Shown one piece after another: positions 9,431-17,533 of a stretch of 64,000 bases of DNA (position 1 is the stretch's first letter; every line of letters begins with the position of its first letter). Below the pieces are notes generated by a model. The model saw only the letters and a list, made by a program, of their open reading frames with translations. It was not told the origin of the DNA and did no database searches. Origin of the DNA: CAXBBB01 sp963841855. GTDB taxonomy: Bacteria > Bacteroidota > Rhodothermia > Rhodothermales > BA12. The stretch covers positions 558,001 through 622,000 of the forward strand of contig CAWJEJ010000001.1 of the NCBI GenBank assembly GCA_963841855.1, given 5' to 3'. The translations under genes and the position numbers were made by a program.

Positions 9431-9585
9431 TATCTCGCTATACCAAGTCGGCCAAGCAGTCCACATCAGACCGCAAAGACCAGCCGCAACGTCCTCCCCG
9501 CCGCCACGGCCGCGGCGTACCGCAGCCGCCAGGACCGCGCGAGAAAGGCACCGACCGCTCACTCTCGTGGGGACACGGACGGTGA
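9418..9585 (+). CDS. Candidate small basic protein overlapping spoIID 3' end
   Basis: A possible 55-residue ORF starting with ATG at 9418, inside the last codons of the SpoIID gene, in another frame. It is preceded by a good Shine-Dalgarno (GGAGG about 5 bases upstream) and ends just before a terminator. The product is very basic and rich in proline, arginine and glycine (QPQRPPRRHGRGV). I recognise no family. The ribosome site and the position before the terminator favour a real gene; the low-complexity composition argues against it. Confidence 0.35.
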   Translation: MASLISRYTKSAKQSTSDRKDQPQRPPRRHGRGVPQPPGPREKGTDRSLSWGHGR

Positions 9586-9596
9586 GACGCGTTAGC

Positions 9597-9635
9597 AAAA
9601 AGCCCCGTCATGCCATGAGCGTGACGGGGCTTTTC
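9597..9635. terminator. Bidirectional intrinsic terminator
   Basis: A 13-base stem AAAAGCCCCGTCA (9598-9610) pairs with TGACGGGGCTTTT (9622-9634) around an 11-base loop. There is an A-run on the left and a T-run on the right, so it can terminate the spoIID side (+) and the acyl-CoA dehydrogenase side (-). Confidence 0.88.
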
Positions 9636-9652
9636 CAGTTAATACAGCCAGA

Positions 9653-11032
9653 TCAAACGAACGCGCTGATGCCCGTGATCGACCGGCCGACGACTAGGCT
9701 ATTGATCTCGTTTGTGCCTTCGTACGAGTAGATCGCTTCGGTATCGCAGAAGTAGCGAGCCACTTCGTATTCGAGCAGGATGCCGTTGCCTCCCAAAACC
9801 TCTCGCGCCAGCGCAACGGCTTCGCGGCACGCCTTGGCTGTGTAGACCTTGGCGAGCGATGCGTGCTCGTCGCGCATGATGTCGGCATCCTGCATGGCCG
9901 AGAGCCGCATGCACAGCGCCATCGACGAGGTGACGCGGCATAGGATGTTGACCAGATGCTGCTGGACCAACTGGAACGAGGCGACGGGACGACCGAACTG
10001 CTCGCGCTGCTGCGTGTAGGCCAGCGCCCGCTCGTAGGCACCACGCGCGCACCCCACGCCCTGCCATGCCACTCCGGCTCGCGTGGCTCGAAGGACGTCG
10101 GCGGTCACGCGCCAGTGCGTCGCGTTCTGCAGGCGGTCGGCTTCGGGGACGCGGCAGTCGGCCAGCGTGATCAGCCCGTTCTCGACCGCTTTGAGCGCGA
10201 TCTTGCCCTGGATCTTCTCGACCGAGTAGCCCGCATTGCCCTGCTCGACGACGAAGCCCTTGACGTTGCCGTCGTCTACGTCACGCGCCCAGATCACGAT
10301 GAGATCGGCGAACGTCGCGTTGCCGATCCACTTCTTCTGACCGTTGAGCACCCAGCTGTCGCCGTCACGCTTGCAGGTCGTCGTCAGGCCGCCCGCCGCG
10401 CCGCTGCCCACGTCGGGCTCGGTCAGTCCGAACGCGCCGATCACGTTCATGGCCAGCATGTCGGGCAGCCACCGCTCCTTCTGCTTCTCGTCGGCTCCGA
10501 GCACGATCGACCACAGCGCCAACCCGGCGTGGACGCCGAAGAAGGTAGCCGTCGATACGTCGACGCGCGCCATCTCGACGGTGAAAATGCCTTCCATCAA
10601 GGATGCGTGAGGGGTCCGCGATCCATCTTTGTTGAAGATGTGCTCTATCAAACCCAGCCTCTGAAAACCGGCGACGAGCATCTCGCGCGGTGTCTCGTCG
10701 CGCTGCCAGTAGTCGTTGATGACGGGTCGCACTTCGTCTTCCATGAACGCGCGCAGCCGCATCGCCGCATCGCGCTGCTCGTCGGTGAGGAGCGAGTAAA
10801 AGTCGTAGAAATCGCCGTTGGGCGCGGGTAGGTCGCGCGCTGGCGCGTCGGCCTGTTTAGTGGCGCCTTTGAGCATCTTGGTCATCTGCTGCAACTGACC
10901 CGCATCCATCTTGGATACGAGTCCGATCAGTTCGCCGATGTCGACGGTTTCGGCGAGTTTGGCGACTTTGTCGAGGTCCAGCTTTCCGGCGAGCGCCATC
11001 AGCTTGCCCATCTGGTTGAAGTCCATTGCCAT
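9653..11032 (-). CDS. Acyl-CoA dehydrogenase (glutaryl-CoA dehydrogenase-like)
   Basis: A 459-residue FAD-dependent acyl-CoA dehydrogenase. The catalytic glutamate lies in YSYEGTNEI (Glu438) and the chain ends SLVVGRSITGISAF, a tail shared with glutaryl-CoA dehydrogenases. The flavin/substrate segment GAFGLTEPDVGSGAAG and the QKKWIGNATFADL block are present. Substrate cannot be fixed by eye. Residues 1-75 are an unusual N-terminal extension with three short amphipathic units (GKLDLDKVAKLAETVDIGEL). The ATG at 11032 was chosen over longer starts because the upstream translation is an intergenic repeat. It lies downstream of the acyl-CoA synthetase on the same strand. Confidence 0.9.
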   Translation of the reverse strand: MAMDFNQMGKLMALAGKLDLDKVAKLAETVDIGELIGLVSKMDAGQLQQMTKMLKGATKQADAPARDLPAPNGDFYDFYSLLTDEQRDAAMRLRAFMEDEVRPVINDYWQRDETPREMLVAGFQRLGLIEHIFNKDGSRTPHASLMEGIFTVEMARVDVSTATFFGVHAGLALWSIVLGADEKQKERWLPDMLAMNVIGAFGLTEPDVGSGAAGGLTTTCKRDGDSWVLNGQKKWIGNATFADLIVIWARDVDDGNVKGFVVEQGNAGYSVEKIQGKIALKAVENGLITLADCRVPEADRLQNATHWRVTADVLRATRAGVAWQGVGCARGAYERALAYTQQREQFGRPVASFQLVQQHLVNILCRVTSSMALCMRLSAMQDADIMRDEHASLAKVYTAKACREAVALAREVLGGNGILLEYEVARYFCDTEAIYSYEGTNEINSLVVGRSITGISAFV

Positions 11033-11074
11033 TGTATTGAGGTCGGTGTGTTGAGTGAGGTGGTTTGCCCCTTC

Positions 11075-11162
11075 GTCATCGCGAGAAGCAAAGCGATGTG
11101 GCGATCTCCGAAGCCAGCGGCTTAGTGTGGAGATCGCTGCGGCCTGACGGCCCCGCGATGAC
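11075..11162. repeat. Palindromic REP/MITE-like element
   Basis: An 88-base structure with two nested arm pairs: outer GTCATCGCG (11075-11083) with CGCGATGAC (11154-11162), and inner GCGATCTCC (11101-11109) with GGAGATCGC (11129-11137). A degenerate half-copy occurs at 157-190. It sits between the acyl-CoA synthetase and acyl-CoA dehydrogenase genes and could affect transcript stability between them. Confidence 0.75.
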
Positions 11163-11197
11163 AAGGTGGAGAGTTGGGTGGTGGGGTTAGGCGCGCG

Positions 11198-13111
11198 CTA
11201 CGCAGCCACTGCGGCGGCGCGGACAGCAGGCGACGCCACGTCGACAGTGACCGTGTCTTTCGCCTTGTCGTCGTAGAGCGCGTCGATGTCGGACGAGAAG
11301 CGCTCTCGGACAGCCGAGCGTTTGACTTTGAGCGTCGGGGTGAGCAGGCCTTCTTCAATACTCAGGCCCCCGGTCACGAAGCGAAAGCGTTTGATCTGCG
11401 TCCAACTGTCGTGGCCTGCATTGGCCTCTTGAATCAGCTCGCGGAAGCGGCTGACGACGCGCTCGTCTTTGAGTAGCGCATTCAGCGGCTTGTCGGCCTC
11501 GTCAAAACGGTCGGCCAGCACGCGAACGACAGCTTCGTCGGGGAAAATCAGCGCGCCCGTGTATTTGTGCCCGACACCGACGACGACTGCCTGCTCAATC
11601 AAGGGCTGAGCCGTCAGCACACTTTCCAGCGGCGCGGGGGTGACGTACTTGCCGGTCGAGAGTTTGAAGAGATCTTTCTTGCGGTCGGTGATGCGCAGGT
11701 GGCCTTCGCCGGTGAACTCACCGACGTCGCCGGTCAGAAACCAACCATCGTCGGTCAGCACTTCGGCCGATCGCTCGGGGCGTTTGTAGTAGCCTTGCAT
11801 CACGTGCGGTCCGCGCGTGATGATCTCGCCGTCCTCGGCGATGGCGACTTCGACGCCTGCCAGCGGCTCGCCGACCGAACCCGCTCGGTTGCGACCCGGA
11901 CGGTTGAAGGTGATGATCGGGCTGGTTTCGGTGAGGCCGTAGCCTTGAATTAGCGACACTCCAGCGGCGCCAAAGATGTTGGCGAGATCAGGACTGAGCG
12001 CCGCTCCCCCCACGATCAAGTGTCCGACGCGGCCGCCCAGCGCTTCGCGCCATTTGCTGAACACCAGTTTGTTGGCGATGGCGAGTTGGACGGCGTAGAA
12101 CCCGGTCGGCTTCGTGCCCAGCTGGTACCGTTTGGCGAGCCCCATCGACCAGTCGAACAGTTTGCGCTTGGCACCGCTCAGCGACTCCGCCTTCTCCAAA
12201 ATCCGAGTATACACCTTTTCCAAAACGCGCGGGACCGTAGCGAACGAGGTTGGGCGAATCGTCCGCATCAGCTCTCCGACCTGTTCGGGCGCGCAGAAAT
12301 ACGTTTCGAGGCGGCACGCCATCTGGCAGTAGTGCATCGTCCGCTGAAAGATGTGCGTCATCGGCAGAAAAGACAGTGCGATGCTCCCCTTCTCGTCCAG
12401 CGACCAACCCAGCCCGCTGACCGCTGCCAGTCCGTTGGTCGAGATGTTCTGGTGCGTGAGCATTACCCCTTTGGGCGTCCCCGTCGTACCAGATGTGTAG
12501 ATGATCGTCGCCAGATCGGTCGCCGTGATCTGTTCGAGCATGGCTTCCACGCTGCCTCCCCCCGACGAACGCGAAGCCCTTCCGGCCGCGCGCAACGAGG
12601 CGAGCGTCATCGCTTCGACGCCAGCGGGGACATCCGACAGACTAGCCTCCTCATCGGCGACGATGAGCAGACGGACATCGGTGCCTTCCAGGAGCGGAAT
12701 AGTCTGGGCAAGTCCGTCGGCATCGGATACGAACAGGACGGCTGCTTCGGAGTGCTCGATCACGAACCGAACGGCTTCACCTCCGTGCGTGAGATAGATA
12801 GGCGCGTTGACGACGCCCGCTATCAGGCACCCCATGTCGGCCAGAGCGAAGTAGAGATCGCTCTCCATGAAAAGGGCCGCGCGTTCCCCTGATTTGATGC
12901 CCCGCGACGCGAGGCCGAGTGCCACTTCCTCGCTCCCATCTCGAAACTCGGAGATCGAAACGTGCCGCCATCCGCCGCCTGGTAGAGGCTGATTCAGCAG
13001 GCGGTCCATGTCGCCCCGCTCGAGCGCGTCGTACAGGAGGTCAGGCAACGTTTTGCCTAGCGTTAGCACGCCGGTGGCGGGCGGGGCGGTGTGAATCGGA
13101 CCGTGCGTCAT
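11198..13111 (-). CDS. Long-chain acyl-CoA synthetase (AMP-forming)
   Basis: A 637-residue ANL-superfamily enzyme that activates fatty acids to acyl-CoA via acyl-adenylate. It has the P-loop-like motif IIYTSGTTGTPKGVMLTHQN, the long-chain/very-long-chain FACS features (LSFLPMTHIFQRTMHYCQM, GYGLTETSPIITFN) and the C-terminal GDVGEFTGEGHLRITDRKKDLFKLSTGKYVTP segment with the hinge DRKKDL and the lysine region. It resembles FAA1/FadD15-type enzymes. ATG 13111 follows the TetR gene stop by 23 bases, so the two are probably cotranscribed. Together with the dehydrogenase it forms a beta-oxidation-like cluster. Confidence 0.92.
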   Translation of the reverse strand: MTHGPIHTAPPATGVLTLGKTLPDLLYDALERGDMDRLLNQPLPGGGWRHVSISEFRDGSEEVALGLASRGIKSGERAALFMESDLYFALADMGCLIAGVVNAPIYLTHGGEAVRFVIEHSEAAVLFVSDADGLAQTIPLLEGTDVRLLIVADEEASLSDVPAGVEAMTLASLRAAGRASRSSGGGSVEAMLEQITATDLATIIYTSGTTGTPKGVMLTHQNISTNGLAAVSGLGWSLDEKGSIALSFLPMTHIFQRTMHYCQMACRLETYFCAPEQVGELMRTIRPTSFATVPRVLEKVYTRILEKAESLSGAKRKLFDWSMGLAKRYQLGTKPTGFYAVQLAIANKLVFSKWREALGGRVGHLIVGGAALSPDLANIFGAAGVSLIQGYGLTETSPIITFNRPGRNRAGSVGEPLAGVEVAIAEDGEIITRGPHVMQGYYKRPERSAEVLTDDGWFLTGDVGEFTGEGHLRITDRKKDLFKLSTGKYVTPAPLESVLTAQPLIEQAVVVGVGHKYTGALIFPDEAVVRVLADRFDEADKPLNALLKDERVVSRFRELIQEANAGHDSWTQIKRFRFVTGGLSIEEGLLTPTLKVKRSAVRERFSSDIDALYDDKAKDTVTVDVASPAVRAAAVAA

Positions 13112-13134
13112 GATGCGAGTGTGAGGTGAGGAGA

Positions 13135-13743
13135 TCAGGTGAGAGCGGCTGTCGGCGCGATGGATCGGACGACGCCGCGGATGGACGTGTCGATCAGCGC
13201 GTTGCGGTCGACGCGCACGTCCATGCGGTGCGCGATGAGTAGCGAGACGACGCCGTGGAGCATCGCCCATATCGCGTTGGCTCCTGCGCGCAGGTCGGAT
13301 ACCTGGGCGCTGCCTGCGCGCTGCGCTTCGACCAGCGTCTGGGCGAACGTGTCCAGGTTGCGCCGCGCCTCTCGGTATTTGTCAGCCGGATACCGCTCCA
13401 TGAATCGCGGGTGTAGCATGAACATCACCTCGTAGTAGGCCGGATAGTCCAGACCGAAGCGGACGTAGCAGCGGCACAAGGCTTCGATGCGCGCGATGGG
13501 GTCGGCGATTTCGCCGGCGACGCTGTGCATAGCGCCGTGCAGCATGCGGTACCCTCGCTCGATGAGCGCGTGGAGCAGCGCGTCTTTGTTGGCAAAGTAG
13601 AGGTAGATGCTCGTCGCCGAGTAGCCGATCCGATCGGCGACCTTGCGCATCGTGATGCCCACATAGCCCGCGTCGAGCAGCAACTCGTTGGCGGCGTCCA
13701 GAATCAGGTCGCGCAGATCGGCGGCGGATTCTTCGGAGGGCAT
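13135..13743 (-). CDS. TetR/AcrR family transcriptional regulator
   Basis: A 202-residue repressor. The N-terminal helix-turn-helix domain (about 10-55) has LILDAANELLLDAGYVGITMRKVADRIGYSATSIYLYFANKDALLHAL, the classic TetR signature. The ligand domain is of the type often described as TetR_C_33-like (WAMLHGVVSLLIAHRMD). Its position directly before an acyl-CoA synthetase suggests it senses an acyl-CoA and represses the cluster, as FadR/PsrA-type TetR proteins do; that is inference. ATG 13743 is used; a GTG two codons earlier (13749) is possible. A candidate operator lies 20 bases upstream. Confidence 0.93.
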   Translation of the reverse strand: MPSEESAADLRDLILDAANELLLDAGYVGITMRKVADRIGYSATSIYLYFANKDALLHALIERGYRMLHGAMHSVAGEIADPIARIEALCRCYVRFGLDYPAYYEVMFMLHPRFMERYPADKYREARRNLDTFAQTLVEAQRAGSAQVSDLRAGANAIWAMLHGVVSLLIAHRMDVRVDRNALIDTSIRGVVRSIAPTAALT

Positions 13744-13761
13744 AGACACGGAGCAGGACCT

Positions 13762-13782
13762 GGTTAACAGTGTTAAGTAACC
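13762..13782. promoter_or_regulatory. Candidate TetR operator
   Basis: The palindrome TTAACA-G-TGTTAA (13764-13776) is perfect with a one-base centre. It is enclosed by GGTTA (13762-13766) and TAACC (13778-13782), which form a second, offset pair. It lies immediately upstream of the TetR gene, where autoregulatory operators usually are. I saw no second copy before the acyl-CoA dehydrogenase gene. Confidence 0.5.
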
Positions 13783-13872
13783 GCTTGCGCCCTGTGCTGT
13801 TCTCTGCCGTTGCGGAAATATCCTGCGGCCTATGCAGGCCGTCGCCGTTCGGCCAAGGGCATACGTCTGTGC

Positions 13873-14838
13873 TTAGCGCCGCTTCAGTTCGACATTTCCG
13901 ATGCCGGTCCGCAGCGCCAGGAGCGGGCCGCCGCCGTTGATCCTGCCGTTGAAGCGGCCGCCCATCATGCCCCCGCTCACATCGACATCGCCGTACTGGG
14001 TGACGGCATTTCCTATTCCGGTTCGCCCCTCCACGTCGAAGCCAACACCGCTGCGCACTACGGCTACCACGTTGCCCGCTCCGGTCGTGAGGCGGATGGC
14101 GGCGCCCGTCGCGCGTGGAAAGTATCCGGACACGTTGCCCGCTCCCGTGTTGGCGGTTACCTGGCCTAGCACGCGATCTACCGAGACGTTGCCTGCTCCG
14201 GTGTTGATGCGCACGTCACCGTCGATGCGGTCCACGCCTACGTTGCCCGACCCCGTGTTCACATCGACCATCCCGGTGATGTTGGCGAACGAGATGTTGC
14301 CTGCGCCGGACCGCCCCCCCACTTCTCCGTCGATCTCGGCGATGCCGACGTTGCCCGCCGCTGTGCGAAACGTGACGTTGAATGCTCGGGGGACGAACAC
14401 GGTAACGTCGACGTTGACTTCCTCCCAGACTCGGTTGCGGCTTCGCGGCATCCACCCGCTCCCGCTGCTTCCGTTGTCCCACGCCGATCGAATAGAGACA
14501 TCGCCGCGATGCTCGCTGATCTCCAGGTCGTGCAGGTCCCACACCTCCTTGGGACTTACGTTGCGCGCCACCTTGGCACGGCGCACCACCTCGATGCGTA
14601 CCACATCGTCTGTGCCGCTGCGCACGTCTATGTTGCCTCGATCGAGTTCAAGTTGGAGCGTTCCGCCGGGCTGCGCCTTGAACGAACGCCGAACGGTGTC
14701 GGTTATGTCGCGATAGTCGTCTGCTATGCTGCACGCCGCTGAGGGCCCGCCAAGTGAGGACGCCGAAGCATCTGAAAGCGGTGAGGCGAGCAGAAAAAGG
14801 GCCGCGAACAGCAGCCGCGCGTGCGTAGGTTTCGTCAT
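13873..14838 (-). CDS. Exported toastrack/DUF4097-type repeat protein
   Basis: A 321-residue protein with an N-terminal signal peptide (LLFAALFLLASPLSDASA, about 9-27). The remainder is a right-handed beta-solenoid-like repeat rich in the motif TGAGNV/TGSGNV: GNVGIAEIDGEVGG, GNISFANITGMV, GNVGVDRIDGDV, GNVSVDRVLGQV, GNVSGYF, GNVVAVV and further copies. Such DUF4097/adhesin-like domains are found as surface or periplasmic proteins of unknown function. The first half contains a region predicted to be regular beta (RNIDVRSGTDDVVRIEVV). It is transcribed divergently from the phosphodiester glycosidase gene, and the annotated start codons overlap. Confidence 0.75.
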   Translation of the reverse strand: MTKPTHARLLFAALFLLASPLSDASASSLGGPSAACSIADDYRDITDTVRRSFKAQPGGTLQLELDRGNIDVRSGTDDVVRIEVVRRAKVARNVSPKEVWDLHDLEISEHRGDVSIRSAWDNGSSGSGWMPRSRNRVWEEVNVDVTVFVPRAFNVTFRTAAGNVGIAEIDGEVGGRSGAGNISFANITGMVDVNTGSGNVGVDRIDGDVRINTGAGNVSVDRVLGQVTANTGAGNVSGYFPRATGAAIRLTTGAGNVVAVVRSGVGFDVEGRTGIGNAVTQYGDVDVSGGMMGGRFNGRINGGGPLLALRTGIGNVELKRR

Positions 14839-15826
14839 GTCGAATACAGATCAGATCGTCAAAAGCGGTACGGAATGTTCAGTCCGTAGTTACGCCCGCT
14901 CAGCGCAAAAACGCAGCCGAACTGTGACCTGGCCCATTCTCGCTCTCGCGCTCGTGCTGGCGAGTTGCACGAACGCTTACACGCCCTACCAACTGGAGAG
15001 CAGTCTGCTTACCTGGACACCTGTCGACACGCTCGACCGACCGTTGCCGCGCGGCTGGTCCGTTTTTCAGGGCCGCTCCGAGCAACCTCCACTGCGCGCG
15101 TGGCTCATGCGCCTGCCGCCCGGCGCGCACGTCGAAGTGCACGTCTCGCCCGACACGACCGACCGCCGCAGTCCGACGACCGATTTCGCCCTGCTGCCTG
15201 GTGCCTGCGCCTCGGTTAACGCAGGATACTTCTCGATGAGCGCCGTTCCCTCGCACGCTGTCGGCTTGGTCGTGACGAACGGCGAAGTCGTCGCTCCGTC
15301 GCCCGACGCGACCGATGCGGGGCTGCCGGGCGAATCCGTTCCGCGCGCCGCCGTCGGCTGGGACGCTTTCGGTGAGGCCTCGTTCGGGTGGGTGTCTTCT
15401 TCGGATGGCGTGCTGCGCCTGCTCTCGTCGCCGAGCGAATCACCTTTGCAGGTTCCGTCTTGGACTCCGGCTCACGCCGTATCGGCAGGCCCGATGCTCG
15501 TCCGCGACGGGAGACTGCGCGTGACGGCTTTGGACGAGGGATTCGGTGGAGGGTCCATTCCCGGCATACATCCTCGCACCGCGATCGGTCGAACGGCAGA
15601 CGGAGGTCTCTTGCTGCTAGTTGTGGACGGACGTCAGGAAATCAGCCGCGGCGTCAGCCTGAGCGAGCTGGGACGCATCCTGATCGAAGCCGGAGCCATC
15701 GACGCCCTCAACCTCGACGGTGGCGGAAGCTCGACGTTCGTCGTCGGCCGCGATCGCCTCAACCTGCCGACGGGCTACGACGTGCAGCGCGAGGTGCTTT
15801 CGGCTCTCGTCGCATTTTGCGAGTAA
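14837..15826 (+). CDS. Phosphodiester glycosidase (NAGPA) family lipoprotein
   Basis: A product of up to 329 residues with a lipobox (ALVLASC) about 45 residues from this ATG and a NAGPA domain. The domain shows GACASVNAGYFS, the segment PRTAIGRTADGGLLLLVVDG, and the signature DALNLDGGGSSTFVV. The family hydrolyses sugar-1-phosphodiesters; bacterial members act on exopolysaccharide or wall substrates, and the exact one here is unknown. The ATG at 14837 overlaps the start codon of the opposite gene and gives an atypically long n-region. An in-frame GTG at 14924 would give a more compact lipoprotein signal and leave room for promoters. Start confidence is therefore low, family confidence high. 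Confidence 0.82.
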   Translation: MSNTDQIVKSGTECSVRSYARSAQKRSRTVTWPILALALVLASCTNAYTPYQLESSLLTWTPVDTLDRPLPRGWSVFQGRSEQPPLRAWLMRLPPGAHVEVHVSPDTTDRRSPTTDFALLPGACASVNAGYFSMSAVPSHAVGLVVTNGEVVAPSPDATDAGLPGESVPRAAVGWDAFGEASFGWVSSSDGVLRLLSSPSESPLQVPSWTPAHAVSAGPMLVRDGRLRVTALDEGFGGGSIPGIHPRTAIGRTADGGLLLLVVDGRQEISRGVSLSELGRILIEAGAIDALNLDGGGSSTFVVGRDRLNLPTGYDVQREVLSALVAFCE

Positions 15827-15946
15827 AGACTCGCTTGGCGGCGCCCTTCTGCCTCTCGACGAGCGAGCGCAGCGGTCGCGCCATCGCTATTGACCCGCCC
15901 ATGACTGGCCGGTGAGGAATGGCCCGGAGAAGTTCGACGCGCCTAC

Positions 15947-16276
15947 GTGCTCCCTCAGCATGCGAACGCCTTGAGCGAACTTGCCGCTCGGATGCGACAT
16001 CATGGAGCAAAGCCGACGCGTGCCGTGCTCGGTTTGTTGGCGCTGACGGTGATTCTCGGTGCGGCCGGGGTGGCGAGACTCGTTTCCGAGCCGGTGCTGA
16101 CGTTTGGGATGGGCGCCTTCGCGACGGCGACGGGCGCTGCACTCACTGTCATTCCGTTCGCGACCCCAAAAGCTCTATTTTTGATTGGCATCCGTCGTTC
16201 TGTGCGCATCCCCCGCGTCGCGGACATCGCGTCCCTGTTCATCGGATTGGCGCGATGGCGCTTCGTTCCTTTGTGA
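15947..16276 (+). CDS. Possible small two-helix membrane protein
   Basis: A 109-codon ORF (GTG start; an ATG at 15992 would give 94 residues). It has two plausible transmembrane helices, LGLLALTVILGAAGVARLV and FGMGAFATATGAALTVIPFA. I recognise no family. The last ~25 codons resemble repeat-derived sequence (IPRVADIASLFIGLARWRFVPL), so the true end may have been altered by a repeat. An opposite-strand ORF covers most of it but looks like a shadow. Confidence 0.35.
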   Translation: MLPQHANALSELAARMRHHGAKPTRAVLGLLALTVILGAAGVARLVSEPVLTFGMGAFATATGAALTVIPFATPKALFLIGIRRSVRIPRVADIASLFIGLARWRFVPL

Positions 16277-16321
16277 TCTGAGGCGCCTCCCCGATAGAGA
16301 CTCCTCAAGGGGCCGGTACTG

Positions 16322-17203
16322 CTACGCCCGCTCCCACCGCCCGAAAACGCCGCACGGCAGCACGCGGCCTTCGCGCTCGGCGTGCAACCCCAACTCGCCG
16401 ACCGTGAGCCGTCCGCCCATCCCGTCGAGCGCGGAGCCGAGCAGGTTGCCGACGACGGCGGGGCTCAGGCTGGCCGTGTAGGTGTTGAGCAGGAAGAAGC
16501 AGGGATCCGGGGACAGCAGCGCGCGGCAATCGGTGAGCAGAGGCCACAGGTGCTGCTCGATCTTCCACATTTCCTTGCCCGCACCCCTGCCGAAAACCGG
16601 TGGGTCGAGTAGGATCGCGTCGTACTGATTGCCCCGCCGCAACTCGCGCTGGACGAACTTGACGCAGTCGTCGACGAGGTAGCGAATCGGCGCGTCGGAC
16701 AGGCCCGAAAGCCGAGCGTTGTCCCTGCACCAGTTGACCATGCCCTTGGCAGCGTCGACATGAGACACGCTGGCACCTTCGGATGCGAGCACGACGCTTG
16801 CCGCGCCCGTGTAGCCGAACAGGTTGAGCACGCGCGCCGGGCGGCCGTAGGCGCGCAGCTGTTCGGTCATCCACTGCCAGTTGGCGGCCTGTTCGGGAAA
16901 GACGCCGGTATGCTTGAAACCCGTCGGTTGCACTTTGAGCGTCACGTTGCCCCAGCGCATCGTCCACGAGTCGGGGAGATCGCGAGAGAAGGACCACTCG
17001 CCGCCCCCCGTCCCACTGCGGTTATAGAGGCCGTCGTAAGGTGCCCAGTCGTCACGGTCCAGATCCCAAATCACCTGAGGATCGGGGCGGACGAGTGTCA
17101 CGTCGGTCCAGCGCTCCTTCTTCATGCCGTTGGCCGTTTCGAGAAGCGCGTAATCCGGGCCGGCGTCGGCAACCACGAGGGCGGGGTGATGGTACGGTAG
17201 CAT
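16322..17203 (-). CDS. Class I SAM-dependent methyltransferase (RlmI/RlmK-like)
   Basis: A 293-residue methyltransferase. SAM-binding motif I is in VLNLFGYTGAASVVLASEGA, followed by VDAAKGMVNWCRDNA and the catalytic-type motif DAILLDPPVFGRG. These are typical of the rRNA large-subunit methyltransferase (RlmI/RlmKL) group, which methylate 23S rRNA. There is no PUA domain, so specificity is uncertain. The ATG at 17203 begins the plausible N-terminus; the reading frame upstream looks non-coding. Its start faces the small membrane protein gene at 17276. Confidence 0.85.
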   Translation of the reverse strand: MLPYHHPALVVADAGPDYALLETANGMKKERWTDVTLVRPDPQVIWDLDRDDWAPYDGLYNRSGTGGGEWSFSRDLPDSWTMRWGNVTLKVQPTGFKHTGVFPEQAANWQWMTEQLRAYGRPARVLNLFGYTGAASVVLASEGASVSHVDAAKGMVNWCRDNARLSGLSDAPIRYLVDDCVKFVQRELRRGNQYDAILLDPPVFGRGAGKEMWKIEQHLWPLLTDCRALLSPDPCFFLLNTYTASLSPAVVGNLLGSALDGMGGRLTVGELGLHAEREGRVLPCGVFGRWERA

Positions 17204-17275
17204 GGTGCTGAGTTGGTCTGCCTGCTCAACGCCCCGCGCGCTCTGGCGTGCCCATCCAGCCGCTCTACCACCGAC

Positions 17276-17533
17276 ATGCCTGAGATTCCTCCCCACCGGC
17301 GCCCCTCACCCCCGCCGACCGGCCCGACGCCGCCGCCCAGCGGAAAAGCGATGACGCGTACCCAGTCGCGCTTGTTTGTCGTGATCTGTCTGGTGCTGAT
17401 TCTGGGTACGGCCGTTTTCTCGGTCGTCTTCCTTCGCGACATGGCGATCTCCAACGTCGACAGGATCGAAGCCGACAGCGTGCGTTCGGGCAGCGGCGAT
17501 GCCGTTCGCGGATTCGGAGTGACGGATGGTTAA
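17276..17533 (+). CDS. Small single-pass membrane protein
   Basis: An 85-residue product with a proline-rich N-terminus (PEIPPHRRPSPPPTGPTPPP), one transmembrane helix (LFVVICLVLILGTAVFSVVFL) and a short acidic tail. An alternative ATG at 17351 would remove the proline-rich part. Its last codons overlap the start of the dipeptidase gene by 8 bases, so translation is probably coupled and the product may work in the same envelope process. I do not recognise the family. Confidence 0.55.
   Translation: MPEIPPHRRPSPPPTGPTPPPSGKAMTRTQSRLFVVICLVLILGTAVFSVVFLRDMAISNVDRIEADSVRSGSGDAVRGFGVTDG

Noticed and set aside
16196..16300. Third copy of the REP-like repeat
   Set aside because: Similarity to the element at 11075-11162 is only partial and scattered; not enough to call.
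16000..16308. Minus-strand ORF (102 codons) opposite the small membrane protein
   Set aside because: No hydrophobic or conserved region; the plus-strand frame has two clear membrane helices and is the better candidate.
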